Below are positions 34,910-45,648 of a stretch of 64,000 nt of DNA, piece by piece. The translations under genes were made by a program, and so were the position numbers. Origin of the DNA: Ghiorsea bivora (lineage in GTDB: Bacteria > Pseudomonadota > Zetaproteobacteria > Mariprofundales > Mariprofundaceae); the NCBI RefSeq assembly GCF_000744415.1, contig NZ_JQLW01000005.1:162650-226649 (forward strand). Direction: 5' to 3'. The stretch's first letter is position 1, and the number at the start of each line of letters is the position of its first letter. The notes beneath the pieces were generated by a model that worked only from the letters and a program-made list of their open reading frames with translations, was not told where the DNA came from and searched no databases.

Positions 34910-37900
34910 TGGATCAGTTATTAAATTTAGATTTTGTGCAAGATGATACATTAACAGGGTTCCGCTTGCATCGTTTGGAAGTATTCAATTGGGGAACATT
35001 TGACAAAAAAGTTTGGTCATTTCACTTGCACGGTAAAAATGCCCTACTGACTGGCGATATTGGTTCTGGGAAATCAACATTGGTGGATGCTGTCACAACC
35101 TTACTGGTACCTGCCCATCGCATTGCTTATAATAAAGCCGCAGGTGCAACAGCCAAAGAACGAGACTTGCGTTCTTATGTGTTGGGTCACTATAAATCTG
35201 AGCAAAGCGAATCTGTCGGCACAGCCAAGCCCGTGGCACTGCGCAAGCATGATAGTTATTCTGTCATTCTGGGTGAGTTTTACAATGCTGGTTACGAACA
35301 AACTGTCACCTTGGCACAGGTATTCTGGTTTCGCCAACCGCAAGGGCAACCTGAGCGTTTTTATGTAGTTGCAGACAAGAGCCTATCTATCCAGCAGGAT
35401 TTTGGTGACTTTGGTTCAGAAATGGCAGGGCTACGCAAACGCTTAAAACAGCAAGGGGCAAATATTTTTGATGCTTTTCCTGCCTACGGTGCTTTTTTTC
35501 GTCGTCGTTTCGGCATTGACAATGAGCAAGCTTTGGAGCTTTTTCACCAAACTGTATCGATGAAATCGATTGGCAACCTGACTACATTTGTACGAGGACA
35601 CATGCTCGAGCCTTTTGATGTACAGTCGCGCATTGATGCTCTCATTGCTCATTTTGATGATTTAGATAGAGCGCACAAGGCTGTATTAACGGCAAAAAAA
35701 CAAATCAATTTGCTCACACCTTTGGTTGAACATTGCCATCAGCATACAGCCCTAGATCAAGAAAAAGCACTGCTAGACCAGTCGCGAAAAGCACTGCAGG
35801 CGTACTTTGCTGATATAAAATCTTCTTTATTACAACAACGTATGGAAAAACTCGATGCTGAGCTAGAACGTTTACAATTGCGGGTAGCCCAGCTTGATGA
35901 AAAAGTTGAAAAAGGACAACAAAAAGAACGTGAGCTGGAGCGTGCTATTGCCGACCAAGGTGGCGACCGAATTGCAGAGCTTGAGCAAAAAATAAAAGAA
36001 AAAGAATATGCAAAAGAGCGTTGCTTGCAACGCGGCAAACAATATGATAATTTGATTGCTCAATTGGATTTAGCAGCAGTTAAAGATGCGGATACATTTC
36101 TACAGCATCGTCAGCATTGTATCACAATGCAGCAAAGCCTTGAAAATGAAGAAGCACAAATCCAAAATAGCATCAATGAGTTAGCCGTCGACTTAGCTGC
36201 AGGCAAGCGTGATTATGAAGAGCAAGACCGTGAGCTGGAAAGCTTAAAACAACGCAAAAGCAATATTCCATCACAACAAATTGCTATTCGTCAGCGCTTA
36301 TGCCACGACCTTGACATTGATGCAGACCAGCTTCCTTTTGCTGGCGAATTGATTCAAGTGCGAGCTGATGAGCATGATTGGCAAGGTGTAGCAGAGCGGT
36401 TATTGCACAACTTTGCCATATCCATGCTTGTGGCAGACACATATTATTTACAAGTCGTAGAATGGGTGAATCAAAACCACCTCAAAGGGCGATTGGTGTT
36501 TTTTCGTGTACGTGACCACCAGCAACACCACCAAGTACAGCAAGCATCATCTCTTGTCCAAAAACTTGAAATCAAACCCGGATCCTTATTTTATCAATGG
36601 TTGCAACAAGAGCTAATCATTCGCTTTGATTATGCTTGTTGCACTGATATGAAGGTGTTCCGAAGGGAAAGCCGAGCTATCAGTATCACTGGGCAAATCA
36701 AAGCCAAAGGCGGAAGACATGAAAAAGATGACCGTCACCGCTTAAATGATAAGCGCAGATACGTATTGGGCTGGAGCAATAAGGAAAAGATTACGGTGTT
36801 GCAAGACCAAGCCAAGCAAATGAAAGCGTCACTGGCAACCATTGGCAATCAAATAACACAGTTACAACAAACCCTGAAAGGAAAACAAAAACGCTTATCA
36901 CTTTTAAATCAGCTCAAAGCCTATCTTGATTTTCAAGACATTGATTGGCGACCTTTAGCAAGTGAAATCACGGACTTGGTTAAAGAAAAAACCAAACTTG
37001 AAGCAGCTTCAGATCAATTGCGTCTCTTAACCAAGCAACGTGAAAAAGTATTGCAGGATTTAGAAAAAAACAAACAAGCTTTGTTAAAGCGGCGAGAAAA
37101 ATATGCCAAAACAGAACAAAAGCGTGAAGATACCGAACAATCCCGCCTTGCTTTGCTAGGCTTTCTCAAAAATGATCCTGAACCATTGGCTACTTTTAAA
37201 GATACCCTCGATGCTTTGGTGCAAGAGGTGTTGGGCAATGCTGTGCACACTGTCGAGTCGTGTGCAAATCATGAGCAACAACTGCGTATCAGCTTAAATA
37301 AACGTATTCTAAGCTTAGAAGGTAAGCTATCACGTTTGCGTGATAAGATTATCAAAACCATGACTGATTTCCATCAAGTTTACCCCTTGGTCAGTCAAGA
37401 AATGGATGTGGACTTACGCGCTGCCCATGAATATGAAAAACTACTATCCAGTCTCAATGCTGATGATTTACCACGCTTTGAAGAGCGTTTTAAAGCATTA
37501 TTGAATGAAAATACAATTCGTGAAATTGCCAATTTCCAAAGTCAGTTGCTGCGTGAACGCGAAACCATCAAAGAGCGCATTGCGCGTATCAATGATTCTT
37601 TGATGCAAATTGATTATGTAGAAGGTCGTTATATCACCTTATTGGCACAACCCGCTATCGATGCAGAAATTCAAGGGTTTCAACAAGACATGCGGACATG
37701 CACGGAAGGCACTGTGACAGGTTCAGAAAATAGTCAATACTCAGAAGATAAGTTTTTGCAGGTGCAAAAGATTATCTCACGTTTTCGTGGGCGTGAAGGG
37801 GAAACCGATGCCGATGCACGTTGGCTGCGCAAGGTTACCGATGTTCGCAACTGGTTCCGGTTTGCTGCTTCTGAACGCTGGCGTGAAGATGATACTGAAT

Positions 37901-38280
37901 ATGAGCATTATGCCGATTCAGGCGGCAAGTCGGGCGGACAAAAAGAAAAATTGGCTTATACCATCTTGGCTGCAAGCTTGGCTTATCAATTTGGGCTGGA
38001 GTGGAATGCTGTACGCTCCCGCTCTTTCCGCTTTGTGGTCATTGATGAAGCATTTGGTCGTGGCTCAGATGAGTCGGCAGAATATGGCTTGCGTCTGTTT
38101 ACACAACTTAATTTGCAATTATTGATTGTCACGCCTTTACAAAAAATACACATCATTGAGCCACATGTCCAACATGTGGGTTATGTAAGCAATGATGGTG
38201 GAACAAGCTCTAAGCTGCGCAACCTCAGCATAGAAACCTACCGTGAAGAAAAGAAAAAACGTGACGCGCATACCGTATGA
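34909..38280 (+). CDS. jetC: Wadjet SMC-like ATPase JetC
   Basis: 1123 residues, MukB/SMC-like. The N-terminal head has Walker [10 protein letters not shown] (49-57); two long coiled coils (about 270-450 and 650-870) flank a hinge region (about 470-620); the C-terminal head has the ABC signature [20 protein letters not shown] and Walker [15 protein letters not shown]. JetC drives DNA loop extrusion on plasmids, leading to cleavage by JetD. The jetD start overlaps its stop by 4 bases. All catalytic motifs are intact. Confidence 0.93.
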   Translation: MDQLLNLDFVQDDTLTGFRLHRLEVFNWGTFDKKVWSFHLHGKNALLTGDIGSGKSTLVDAVTTLLVPAHRIAYNKAAGATAKERDLRSYVLGHYKSEQSESVGTAKPVALRKHDSYSVILGEFYNAGYEQTVTLAQVFWFRQPQGQPERFYVVADKSLSIQQDFGDFGSEMAGLRKRLKQQGANIFDAFPAYGAFFRRRFGIDNEQALELFHQTVSMKSIGNLTTFVRGHMLEPFDVQSRIDALIAHFDDLDRAHKAVLTAKKQINLLTPLVEHCHQHTALDQEKALLDQSRKALQAYFADIKSSLLQQRMEKLDAELERLQLRVAQLDEKVEKGQQKERELERAIADQGGDRIAELEQKIKEKEYAKERCLQRGKQYDNLIAQLDLAAVKDADTFLQHRQHCITMQQSLENEEAQIQNSINELAVDLAAGKRDYEEQDRELESLKQRKSNIPSQQIAIRQRLCHDLDIDADQLPFAGELIQVRADEHDWQGVAERLLHNFAISMLVADTYYLQVVEWVNQNHLKGRLVFFRVRDHQQHHQVQQASSLVQKLEIKPGSLFYQWLQQELIIRFDYACCTDMKVFRRESRAISITGQIKAKGGRHEKDDRHRLNDKRRYVLGWSNKEKITVLQDQAKQMKASLATIGNQITQLQQTLKGKQKRLSLLNQLKAYLDFQDIDWRPLASEITDLVKEKTKLEAASDQLRLLTKQREKVLQDLEKNKQALLKRREKYAKTEQKREDTEQSRLALLGFLKNDPEPLATFKDTLDALVQEVLGNAVHTVESCANHEQQLRISLNKRILSLEGKLSRLRDKIIKTMTDFHQVYPLVSQEMDVDLRAAHEYEKLLSSLNADDLPRFEERFKALLNENTIREIANFQSQLLRERETIKERIARINDSLMQIDYVEGRYITLLAQPAIDAEIQGFQQDMRTCTEGTVTGSENSQYSEDKFLQVQKIISRFRGREGETDADARWLRKVTDVRNWFRFAASERWREDDTEYEHYADSGGKSGGQKEKLAYTILAASLAYQFGLEWNAVRSRSFRFVVIDEAFGRGSDESAEYGLRLFTQLNLQLLIVTPLQKIHIIEPHVQHVGYVSNDGGTSSKLRNLSIETYREEKKKRDAHTV

Positions 38281-39485
38281 AATGGACAACAACTGCGGAA
38301 ATTAAAGCACAAGTTGAACGACGCTGGCAACGGGGTGATATATGCCGAGCACACGTGGGGCATGAAAGCACTTTTCCTTTATCCATCACATTAAGCAAGC
38401 CCTCGGCTAAAGTGATGTTGGAAGCATTTTCACAAATGCAAGATTGGGTCAAAAGCATACTTGCTTATGCCAATCAACATCAGCTCACTGTAGAGTGGCA
38501 TAACATCAACCACCGCATCTTAGGTCAGCAACGAATACCTGCTCGTTTACTCATCCAGGCCCCAGAGCAGGCGGCTCGTTTGATTGGTAAGTCTCAAACA
38601 CTCAAACAATATGACAGTTTAAACCATTTAACCTATAAACGCCTACTTACTATACAGCCATGGGTATTGGAGCATCCACTTAAAGTGCTTAAACTTGCTT
38701 CTGTATGGGATAAAATCTTAGATATATGTGTATGGATAATGGCACACCCACGCCCAAGAATCTATTTGCGGCAGGTGAATATTCCTAACATCGACAGCAA
38801 ATTTATTGAACAACATAAGCAAGTACTTACAGCACTCTTTGATATAATTTTACCAGCATTTGCTATTGATGATGATTATACAGGAACCGCTGGTTTTGCA
38901 CGGCGCTATGGTTTTTTAGAAAAACCTGCCATGCTTCGTGTGCGCCCACTGGATGTAAAGGTGGCTATTATTCATAGTGCCGCTAGCCAAGACATAATGC
39001 TCACTGCCAATGCCTTTGCTTCGCTAGACCCATCCATTGTGCAACAGATTAAGACAGTATTTATTGTCGAAAATGAAATCAATTACCTAGCCTTTCCCGA
39101 GCAAAAACAAGCCTTGCTTATTTTTGGGTCGGGTTATGGCTTTGAGGCCCTAAAAAAAGCTAGATGGTTGCAATATTGTAATTTGTATTATTGGGGAGAC
39201 ATAGATACCCATGGCTTTGCCATTTTAAACCAACTACGTACCATATATGCTCATACTCAATCTTTTCTGATGGATGAAGAAACCCTTTTGCGACATCAAT
39301 CATTTTGGGGAACTGAGCCAAAACAAAAGTGTGGCAACCTCAGCCTCTTGCATCCCGAAGAAAAAAGGCTTTATAATCAGCTATGCTCAAATACGCTATC
39401 GCAACATATCCGACTGGAACAAGAACGGATTGCTTTTTCTGATGTACTTGCTGCCATCCAAAGTTTAGCGCTTAACCCAAGCTGA
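38277..39485 (+). CDS. jetD: Wadjet nuclease subunit JetD (Toprim fold)
   Basis: 402 residues. The N-terminal half corresponds to DUF3322 ([20 protein letters not shown] ... [15 protein letters not shown]), and the C-terminal half to DUF2220, a topoisomerase VI-like Toprim domain: [14 protein letters not shown] with the catalytic Glu and [18 protein letters not shown] with the Asp-x-Asp. JetD cuts plasmid DNA once the JetABC motor has reeled it in. With it the system is complete. A 59-base gap to thiI ends the cluster. Confidence 0.92.
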   Translation: MKWTTTAEIKAQVERRWQRGDICRAHVGHESTFPLSITLSKPSAKVMLEAFSQMQDWVKSILAYANQHQLTVEWHNINHRILGQQRIPARLLIQAPEQAARLIGKSQTLKQYDSLNHLTYKRLLTIQPWVLEHPLKVLKLASVWDKILDICVWIMAHPRPRIYLRQVNIPNIDSKFIEQHKQVLTALFDIILPAFAIDDDYTGTAGFARRYGFLEKPAMLRVRPLDVKVAIIHSAASQDIMLTANAFASLDPSIVQQIKTVFIVENEINYLAFPEQKQALLIFGSGYGFEALKKARWLQYCNLYYWGDIDTHGFAILNQLRTIYAHTQSFLMDEETLLRHQSFWGTEPKQKCGNLSLLHPEEKRLYNQLCSNTLSQHIRLEQERIAFSDVLAAIQSLALNPS

Positions 39486-39544
39486 GGATGTCTCTATACA
39501 TAAATATCATTTGTTATCCTCTCCGCTTAAACTAAGCTGCGCCA

Positions 39545-40702
39545 ATGAAGCTTATACTTATTCACTATGCAGAGCTGGCACTTAAAGGCAAAAATCGCCG
39601 TGAGTTTGTGCGCCAGCTTGCCAAAAACATCAAACAACTCATTGGCACAAGCAAAATTGATAAAGAACATAGCCGCATGTTGCTGTATGTAGAAGAAGTC
39701 ACGCCTGCCATGCTTGAGCATTTGGCATTGATTCCTGGTATCAGTAATTTTGCTGTCACTTTTGAATGTGAGTCCAATATTGAAGCCATGCAAGAAACCG
39801 CCAAAAAAGCGATTGAAGCCGAATTCCCGCATCCACAAGGAAAACGTTTTTCCGTGCGTTCGCGCCGCAGCTTTAAACGCTTCCCCATGATTAGCACGGA
39901 AATCAATTTTGAGGTGGGTGGATTCCTCAAAAATGCATTTGATTTAACCGTGGACATCAACAACCCTGAAATCACCGTTCACGTTGAAGTGAGTGAACAT
40001 GCTACCTTTATTTACACCAATAAACGTAAAGGTGCAGGTGGTTTGCCCGTTGGTTCATCAGGGCATGGCATTGTCTTGTTTTCAGGTGGCATTGATAGCC
40101 CAGTGGCTGCTTATATCATGATGAAACGTGGTATGCGTGTCACTTTGGTGCACCTGTATAACAGCAGCATCAACCGTGATTTCACCAAAATTGAGAATTT
40201 AGCCAAACAACTGTCTTTATACCAAGGGCGGGTGCAGTTGATCATGATTGATTTGGAAGAATTTCAACGTCATGCCATTGCTCTTGTTCCGCCCCGCTAT
40301 CGCATGATTATTTATAAGCGACACATGATTCGTAACGCAGGTATTATTGCCAATGAGATGAATGCCAAAGCTTTGGTCACGGGCGATTCTTTGGGGCAAG
40401 TGGCAAGCCAGACCCTTGAAAATATCCATGCCATTTATGATGCAGCAGATTTGCCGCTGCTTTCACCACTCATGGGTTATGATAAAGAAGAAATTATCAC
40501 CGTGGCACGAAAAGTTGGCACCTATGACATTTCTATTGAAGAATATTGCGATATTTGTTCGTATTTGATTGCCAAACACCCTGAAACCAAAGGAAAACGG
40601 GCAGAAGTTGCCGAATTTGAAGCTGAATTGCCCACCACAGGTTTGGACATGATCAAACAAGAACGTATCTTTTTTGCAGGAGCCAAGGTTGAACGAAAAT
40701 AA
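39545..40702 (+). CDS. thiI: tRNA 4-thiouridine synthetase ThiI (no rhodanese domain)
   Basis: 385 residues: N-terminal ferredoxin-like and THUMP domains (about 1-165) and a PP-loop ATPase domain with FSGGIDSPVAAYIMMKRG (about 178-195). It adenylates U8 of tRNA for sulfur transfer to make 4-thiouridine, and can support thiamin thiazole synthesis. The E. coli type C-terminal rhodanese domain is absent, as in many bacteria, so another sulfur carrier is needed. GDSLGQVASQTLENI and a C-terminal CDICSYLIAKHP are present. Confidence 0.92.
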   Translation: MKLILIHYAELALKGKNRREFVRQLAKNIKQLIGTSKIDKEHSRMLLYVEEVTPAMLEHLALIPGISNFAVTFECESNIEAMQETAKKAIEAEFPHPQGKRFSVRSRRSFKRFPMISTEINFEVGGFLKNAFDLTVDINNPEITVHVEVSEHATFIYTNKRKGAGGLPVGSSGHGIVLFSGGIDSPVAAYIMMKRGMRVTLVHLYNSSINRDFTKIENLAKQLSLYQGRVQLIMIDLEEFQRHAIALVPPRYRMIIYKRHMIRNAGIIANEMNAKALVTGDSLGQVASQTLENIHAIYDAADLPLLSPLMGYDKEEIITVARKVGTYDISIEEYCDICSYLIAKHPETKGKRAEVAEFEAELPTTGLDMIKQERIFFAGAKVERK

Positions 40703-41642
40703 TTCATCACTGTCGCATGTAAGTAGCAAACAAGCGCGTTTGATGCGCCTTGCAACCTATGCCTCTGCGACCGTGGCAATCATTTTAATTATTGCCAAAT
40801 TGATTGCTTGGATGTGGACAGATTCCATCACTATTTTAGCCACCCTGATTGACTCGTGTTTGGATGCTGCGGCTTCATTAATCACCCTGTTTGCCGTGCA
40901 TCACGCGCTACAGCCTGCGGATAGAGAACATCGCTTTGGACATGGTAAAGCAGAAGCTTTGGCAGGGCTTGGACAATCCATGTTTATTGCGGGTTCAGCC
41001 GCCTTCTTATTGCTTGAATCTATCAATCGTTTATTGCACCCCAAAGCATTGGAAGTATTAAATATGGGCATCGTCGTGATGCTAATTTCGATTGCTTTAA
41101 CCGCTGGTTTGATTGCATTCCAACAACATGTGGTCAAACAAACAGGTTCGACTGCTATTGCTGCTGATTCCGTACATTATAAAACGGATTTATTGGTCAA
41201 TGTTGGTGTAATTATCGCACTTTTACTTGCCATGTATGGCTGGCCAGGATTTGACCCCATCTTCGCCATTGCCATTGCTTTTTATATTTTACACAGTGCA
41301 TGGGACATTGCTTCAGGGGCCATTGATCAGCTCATGGATAAAGAGTTATCCGATGAAGATAGAGCAAACATCAAACAACTAGCGACCTCACACCCTGAAG
41401 TGAAAGGTATTCATGATTTGCGTACCCGCAAAGCAGGTTTGACCAATTTTATTCAATTTCATTTGGAATTGGATGGGCATTTAAGTTTGATGCAAGCCCA
41501 TACAATTGCCGATGAAGTAGAAGCGATTATCAAAGAAAAATGGACAGATGCTGAAGTCATCATCCACGAAGACCCGCATGGGCTTCAAGAAGCAACACCA
41601 AACTTCGCTCATCACAGCGATAACACGAAGGAAAACACATGA
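40689..41642 (+). CDS. cation diffusion facilitator (CDF) metal efflux protein, FieF-like
   Basis: About 317 residues, six membrane segments and a C-terminal cytoplasmic domain (about 215-300). Metal-site motifs DSCLDAAASLI (segment 2) and HYKTDLLVNV (segment 5) give the D-x3-D and H-x3-D pattern of zinc/iron exporters, and EHRFGHGKAEALA follows. The frame opens at TTG 40674; TTG 40689 is preferred because AGGAG lies 7 bases upstream. Either start overlaps the thiI end, so they are coupled. The exported metal (Zn, Fe, Cd) cannot be decided. Confidence 0.85.
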   Translation: MNENNSSLSHVSSKQARLMRLATYASATVAIILIIAKLIAWMWTDSITILATLIDSCLDAAASLITLFAVHHALQPADREHRFGHGKAEALAGLGQSMFIAGSAAFLLLESINRLLHPKALEVLNMGIVVMLISIALTAGLIAFQQHVVKQTGSTAIAADSVHYKTDLLVNVGVIIALLLAMYGWPGFDPIFAIAIAFYILHSAWDIASGAIDQLMDKELSDEDRANIKQLATSHPEVKGIHDLRTRKAGLTNFIQFHLELDGHLSLMQAHTIADEVEAIIKEKWTDAEVIIHEDPHGLQEATPNFAHHSDNTKENT

Positions 41643-43225
41643 TTTCAAGTTTGATTTCTAAAATTAAATCCGTTTTTAAAGGTAAACCTGAACAAGCGGC
41701 TGAAGTAAAAACACCCCACAAACCCAAGCGACCTGCTCGTAAACCCAAAGCACAAGCTTCACCACAAAAACAAAGCAAGAAACCACCACGTTCACATGCA
41801 AAACCAAGTCCGCAAACTAAAAAGGTTCACAAACCACATAATGAACGTATTCAAGCCAAACCCGCAGAACCCATCAAAGCTGATGATGACTGGGTAGCTG
41901 AAAAAGAAACCGAATTTACAGCTTTGGAGCTACCCAATGCTTTATTGCATGCCATTGATGACTTGGGTTACACCGAATTATCCGCTGTACAAAAAATTGC
42001 ATTCCCTATCACCATGGCAGGTAAAGATATTGCAGGGCAAGGCAGAACGGGTACAGGTAAAACAGCAACCTTTTTGATTACAGCCATCAAAAACATCATT
42101 GAAAACCCAGCCAAATCAGGACGCAAAACCAACCAACCACGGGTATTGGTGATTGCCCCCACCCGTGAGTTGGTGATTCAAATTGCCAGCGATGCCAAGA
42201 AACTCACCAAGTATACCAATATCAATGTACATGCTGTATTTGGTGGTGTGGATTATGAAAAACAACAGAAACCATTTGAAACAGGTGTAGAAATACTGAT
42301 TGGTACACCGGGTCGTTTGATTGATTTTCATAAAAAGCATTGTTATGACCTACAAGCTGTAGATGTCATGGTGCTTGATGAAGCTGACCGTATGTTTGAT
42401 TTAGGTTTTATTAAAGACCTTCGCTTCTTGCTCCGCCGTTTGCCCAAGTATAATGAGCGCCAATCATTGATGTTCTCTGCCACGCTTTCACATCGCGTGA
42501 TGGAATTAGCGTATGAACACATGAACAACCCTGAAAAAGTACAAGCGGAAACGGGTGATATCACTGCAGCAAGCATTGTCGAATCTATGTATCACACAGC
42601 GATGGATGAGAAACTTCCGCTATTGATTCACCTGCTCAAAAGCATGGATGTGCAACGCGGCATGGTGTTTATCAACGAAAAGCGTACGGGTGAAAAACTC
42701 GCAGCTGACCTCGCCAAACATGGGTTTAATGTAGGCATTATCTCAGGTGATGTTCAGCAGCGTAAACGTATGAAAATATTGGAAATGTTCACCAAAGGTG
42801 AGCTAAAATTATTGATTGCAACTGATGTAGCAAGTCGTGGCATTCATGTCGATGATATTACCCATGTTTTTAACTATGACTTGCCTGAAGATGCAGAATC
42901 GTATGTACACAGAATTGGGCGCACAGGTCGCGCTGGTGCTAATGGTGTTGCCATATCCTTTGCATGTGAACGTTATTGTTTTGAAGTACCTGCCATTGAG
43001 GCATACATCAAAAAATCCATTCCTGTCAAAGAAATCACGCCCGATATGATTAAACTTGAAAAACCAACCAACCCAACAGCCAAAGCTGAAGGTTTAAAAG
43101 CTGGCGATGCCGCAGAAAAACGCCCACGACAAGGTGGGAAAGGAGGAAACAATCGAGGTGGCAACAACCGAAGTGGAAACAGAAGCGGACAAAATCGCCG
43201 CCCACGTCGCCCTGCTAACAAATAA
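41639..43225 (+). CDS. rhlB: DEAD-box RNA helicase, RhlB-like
   Basis: 528 residues. A basic Lys/Pro-rich N-terminal tail of about 75 residues precedes the helicase core: Q motif region FTALELPNALLHAIDDLGYTELSAVQ, Walker A GRTGTGKT, PTRELV, VLDEADRMFDLGFIKDLRFLLRRLP with DEAD, SAT, and HRIGRTGRAG. The C-terminus is Gly/Asn/Arg-rich (GGNNRGGNNRSGNRSG). Motifs around DEAD and ACERYCFEVPAIEAYIKKSIPV match RhlB, the degradosome helicase. Its start overlaps the CDF gene stop by 4 bases. Confidence 0.85.
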   Translation: MISSLISKIKSVFKGKPEQAAEVKTPHKPKRPARKPKAQASPQKQSKKPPRSHAKPSPQTKKVHKPHNERIQAKPAEPIKADDDWVAEKETEFTALELPNALLHAIDDLGYTELSAVQKIAFPITMAGKDIAGQGRTGTGKTATFLITAIKNIIENPAKSGRKTNQPRVLVIAPTRELVIQIASDAKKLTKYTNINVHAVFGGVDYEKQQKPFETGVEILIGTPGRLIDFHKKHCYDLQAVDVMVLDEADRMFDLGFIKDLRFLLRRLPKYNERQSLMFSATLSHRVMELAYEHMNNPEKVQAETGDITAASIVESMYHTAMDEKLPLLIHLLKSMDVQRGMVFINEKRTGEKLAADLAKHGFNVGIISGDVQQRKRMKILEMFTKGELKLLIATDVASRGIHVDDITHVFNYDLPEDAESYVHRIGRTGRAGANGVAISFACERYCFEVPAIEAYIKKSIPVKEITPDMIKLEKPTNPTAKAEGLKAGDAAEKRPRQGGKGGNNRGGNNRSGNRSGQNRRPRRPANK

Positions 43226-43234
43226 AAATTGTTC

Positions 43235-43366
43235 GTCATTCCCTCGGCAAGGTGAATTGCGAAGCAAGAGAGAGTGCCCTGGGGTAAGATGGGAGCGAAG
43301 CAACGACTGCACAGGAGATTTATCCATCTTTACAGATGGTGGATGCCCATTTTCATGGGTATGACA
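43235..43366. repeat. REP-like intergenic palindrome, copy B
   Basis: Between rhlB and tyrS. It shares AAGGTGAAT, AGAGAG and CCCTGGGG, in order and spacing, with the element at 19085-19153, and ends in GGATGCCCATTTTCATGGGTATGAC, where ATGCCCA pairs with TGGGTAT. It starts with GTCATTCCCTCGG and carries an extra hairpin CCATCTTTACAGATGG (43324-43339). It is longer than copy A and probably a nested or composite version of the same dispersed family. Confidence 0.6.
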
Positions 43367-43382
43367 ATGAAAGAGGAAACAC

Positions 43383-44567
43383 ATGAACATTGAACAACAA
43401 ATGCAATTATTAAGCCGCGGCACTTTAGAAATTTTGCCCGCAGGCAGCTTGGAAGAAAAGCTTAAGCTTGCAGCCAAAGAAAAACGTCCACTTCGTATCA
43501 AAGCAGGTTTTGACCCGACTGCGCCCGATTTACATTTGGGGCATACCGTGCTTTTGGAAAAGCTGCGTCAGTTCCAACAATGCGGACACCAAGTCGTATT
43601 TTTGATTGGTGATTTCACTGGCATGATTGGTGATCCCACAGGCAAAAGTGCAACCCGCCCACCACTTACCCAAGAAGAGGTGTTGGAAAATGCGGAAACC
43701 TATAAACAGCAAGTCTTTAAAGTGCTTGATGAAAGCAAAACTGAAGTGCGTTTTAACTCCGAATGGTTGGGTAAAATGGGTGCTGCTGATTTGATTCAAA
43801 TTGCTGGTAAAGCAACCGTCGCTCGTATGCTTGAGCGTGATGACTTTGAAAAACGCTACAAAGGCGGGCAAGCCATTGCCATTCATGAGTTTTTGTACCC
43901 CTTGGTGCAAGGTTATGATTCAGTAGCTTTGGAAGCTGATGTGGAATTGGGGGGCAATGACCAGAAGTTTAATCTGCTTATGGGTCGCCAATTACAACAA
44001 GCTTATGATAAACCCACCCAGGTGATTTTAACCATGCCATTGCTTGAGGGTTTAGATGGCGTGAATAAAATGTCCAAGTCGTTGAACAACTATGTGGGCA
44101 TTCAAGAGCCTGCCAAAGAACAATTTGGTAAAATCATGTCTGCATCCGATGATTTGATGTATCGCTATTATGAATTGTTAACCGATGTGGACTTGGATGA
44201 AGTCAAAGCCAAACACCCAATGGAAGCCAAGAAACAATTGGCATCATTGATTGTTTCGCGTTTTCATGGTGAAGAAGCGGGCATTGCAGCAAGAGCAGGG
44301 TTTGAAAACCAGTTCGCCAAAAAAGAAATTCCTGATGATATTCCAGAAAAAAATATCACTGTGGCAGATGGTCAACTTTGGATAGTCAAAGCCTTGTCTG
44401 AGGGTGGTTTGACTGCATCCAACGGTGAAGCCATGCGTATGATTAAACAAGGTGCAGTATCGATAGATGGTGAAAAAGTTACGGACAAAGATACCCAGCT
44501 TGAAGCAGGCTCTTACTTGCTCAAAGTGGGTAAACGTAAGTTTCTACAACTGACGGTGAATGAATGA
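43383..44567 (+). CDS. tyrS: tyrosyl-tRNA synthetase
   Basis: 394 residues, class I synthetase. [23 protein letters not shown] contains the HIGH-type HLGH motif, the Tyr-binding part lies around [36 protein letters not shown], the KMSKS motif is [13 protein letters not shown], and the C-terminal part is an S4 RNA-binding domain. It is the HLGH (TyrZ/long-spacer) subtype. AGAGG lies about 8 bases before ATG 43383. The next gene overlaps its stop by 4 bases. Confidence 0.95.
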   Translation: MNIEQQMQLLSRGTLEILPAGSLEEKLKLAAKEKRPLRIKAGFDPTAPDLHLGHTVLLEKLRQFQQCGHQVVFLIGDFTGMIGDPTGKSATRPPLTQEEVLENAETYKQQVFKVLDESKTEVRFNSEWLGKMGAADLIQIAGKATVARMLERDDFEKRYKGGQAIAIHEFLYPLVQGYDSVALEADVELGGNDQKFNLLMGRQLQQAYDKPTQVILTMPLLEGLDGVNKMSKSLNNYVGIQEPAKEQFGKIMSASDDLMYRYYELLTDVDLDEVKAKHPMEAKKQLASLIVSRFHGEEAGIAARAGFENQFAKKEIPDDIPEKNITVADGQLWIVKALSEGGLTASNGEAMRMIKQGAVSIDGEKVTDKDTQLEAGSYLLKVGKRKFLQLTVNE

Positions 44568-44995
44568 CAGCTCAAAAAATAGACACCGTTTGGCTGCTCC
44601 TATTTATCGCATGGTTGATTGCAATGGCATCAACACTAACCAGCTTATTTTTTAGTGAAATCATGCATTTGGAGCCTTGTGTCTTATGCTGGTATCAGCG
44701 TATTTGTATTTTCCCTTTATCCATTATTTTGATGGTTGGTTTGTTTCCTTTGGATAAATCAGTTCTGAAATACGCATTACCACTTGCTATGCTGGGTTTG
44801 GGGTTCACAATATATCATATCGCACTGTTTTATGGCTTTATTCCGGAAGGTTTGAAGCCATGCACCCAAGGCATACCTTGTGATGATGATAGTATGATTT
44901 TATTTGGCTTTTTGCCAATTCCACTGCTCTCTTTGGCTGCATTTTCTGCCATTATTGGGTTATTGCTTGTCGCTAAATCGAGATTAAACACATGA
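44564..44995 (+). CDS. DsbB/BdbC-type disulfide bond formation membrane protein
   Basis: 143 residues with four membrane segments. The first periplasmic loop carries C39-V-L-C42 ([10 protein letters not shown], the DsbB quinone-proximal signature), the second carries the pair CTQGIPC. It should reoxidise a DsbA-like partner by passing electrons to quinone. That partner is the next gene, overlapping by 4 bases. The short size fits the BdbC branch and not E. coli DsbB (176 residues). Confidence 0.88.
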   Translation: MTAQKIDTVWLLLFIAWLIAMASTLTSLFFSEIMHLEPCVLCWYQRICIFPLSIILMVGLFPLDKSVLKYALPLAMLGLGFTIYHIALFYGFIPEGLKPCTQGIPCDDDSMILFGFLPIPLLSLAAFSAIIGLLLVAKSRLNT

Positions 44996-45648
44996 ATCAA
45001 AAATCTATTCTTTTTATCACACTTGGTGCACTACTTATTGCATTTGGTGGTGCGGCTTATTGGTATAATGCCAAGCAAGCTGCTGAGAAAACAGCCTTAG
45101 CAAGCAACAACAGCGAAGCTTTAGAACAATTTCATTCGCCGCGCGTGGGTAGCCCTAGTGCAAAGGTCACTATTGTTGAGTTTATGGACCCAGCATGTGA
45201 AACATGCAGCGCGTTTCACGATGCCGTTAAAGCCACCATGAAACAATATCAAGGCAAAGTAAAATTAGTCATTCGTTATGCACCATTTCACCCTGGTTCG
45301 GATAAGGCGGTGGAAATTTTGGAAGCCTCTCGCAACTTGGGAAAATTTAATGATGTGTTGGATCTCATGTATGGCACCCAACATGGCTGGGCATCACATC
45401 ACAACCCGCAACCTGAATTGATTTGGGAATATTTGGCATATTACAAGTTTGATGTTGCTGCATTAAAGAAAAATGTAGATAGCGTAGCCACTGCTAAACT
45501 GATTGCTATTGATTTGGCGGATGCCAAAACCTTGGGAGTAAACAAAACACCAACCTTTTTTGTCAACGGCAAACCTCTACCAAGCTTTGGTTATGAGCAA
45601 TTTCAAAAGCTTGTGGCTGATGAAGTCGCAGCCGCTTACAACAAATAA
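44992..45648 (+). CDS. DsbA-like thioredoxin-fold thiol oxidase (BdbD-like), membrane anchored
   Basis: 218 residues. An N-terminal anchor (about 5-26, SILFITLGALLIAFGGAAYWY) is followed by a DsbA/thioredoxin-fold domain with active site C69-E-T-C72 (FMDPACETCSAFHD), not the usual CPHC, and the cis-Pro loop NKTPTFFVNGKPL. It should introduce disulfides into exported proteins and be reoxidised by the preceding DsbB-like protein. The variant CETC suggests a different redox potential or substrate, which is inference. Confidence 0.85.
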   Translation: MNQKSILFITLGALLIAFGGAAYWYNAKQAAEKTALASNNSEALEQFHSPRVGSPSAKVTIVEFMDPACETCSAFHDAVKATMKQYQGKVKLVIRYAPFHPGSDKAVEILEASRNLGKFNDVLDLMYGTQHGWASHHNPQPELIWEYLAYYKFDVAALKKNVDSVATAKLIAIDLADAKTLGVNKTPTFFVNGKPLPSFGYEQFQKLVADEVAAAYNK

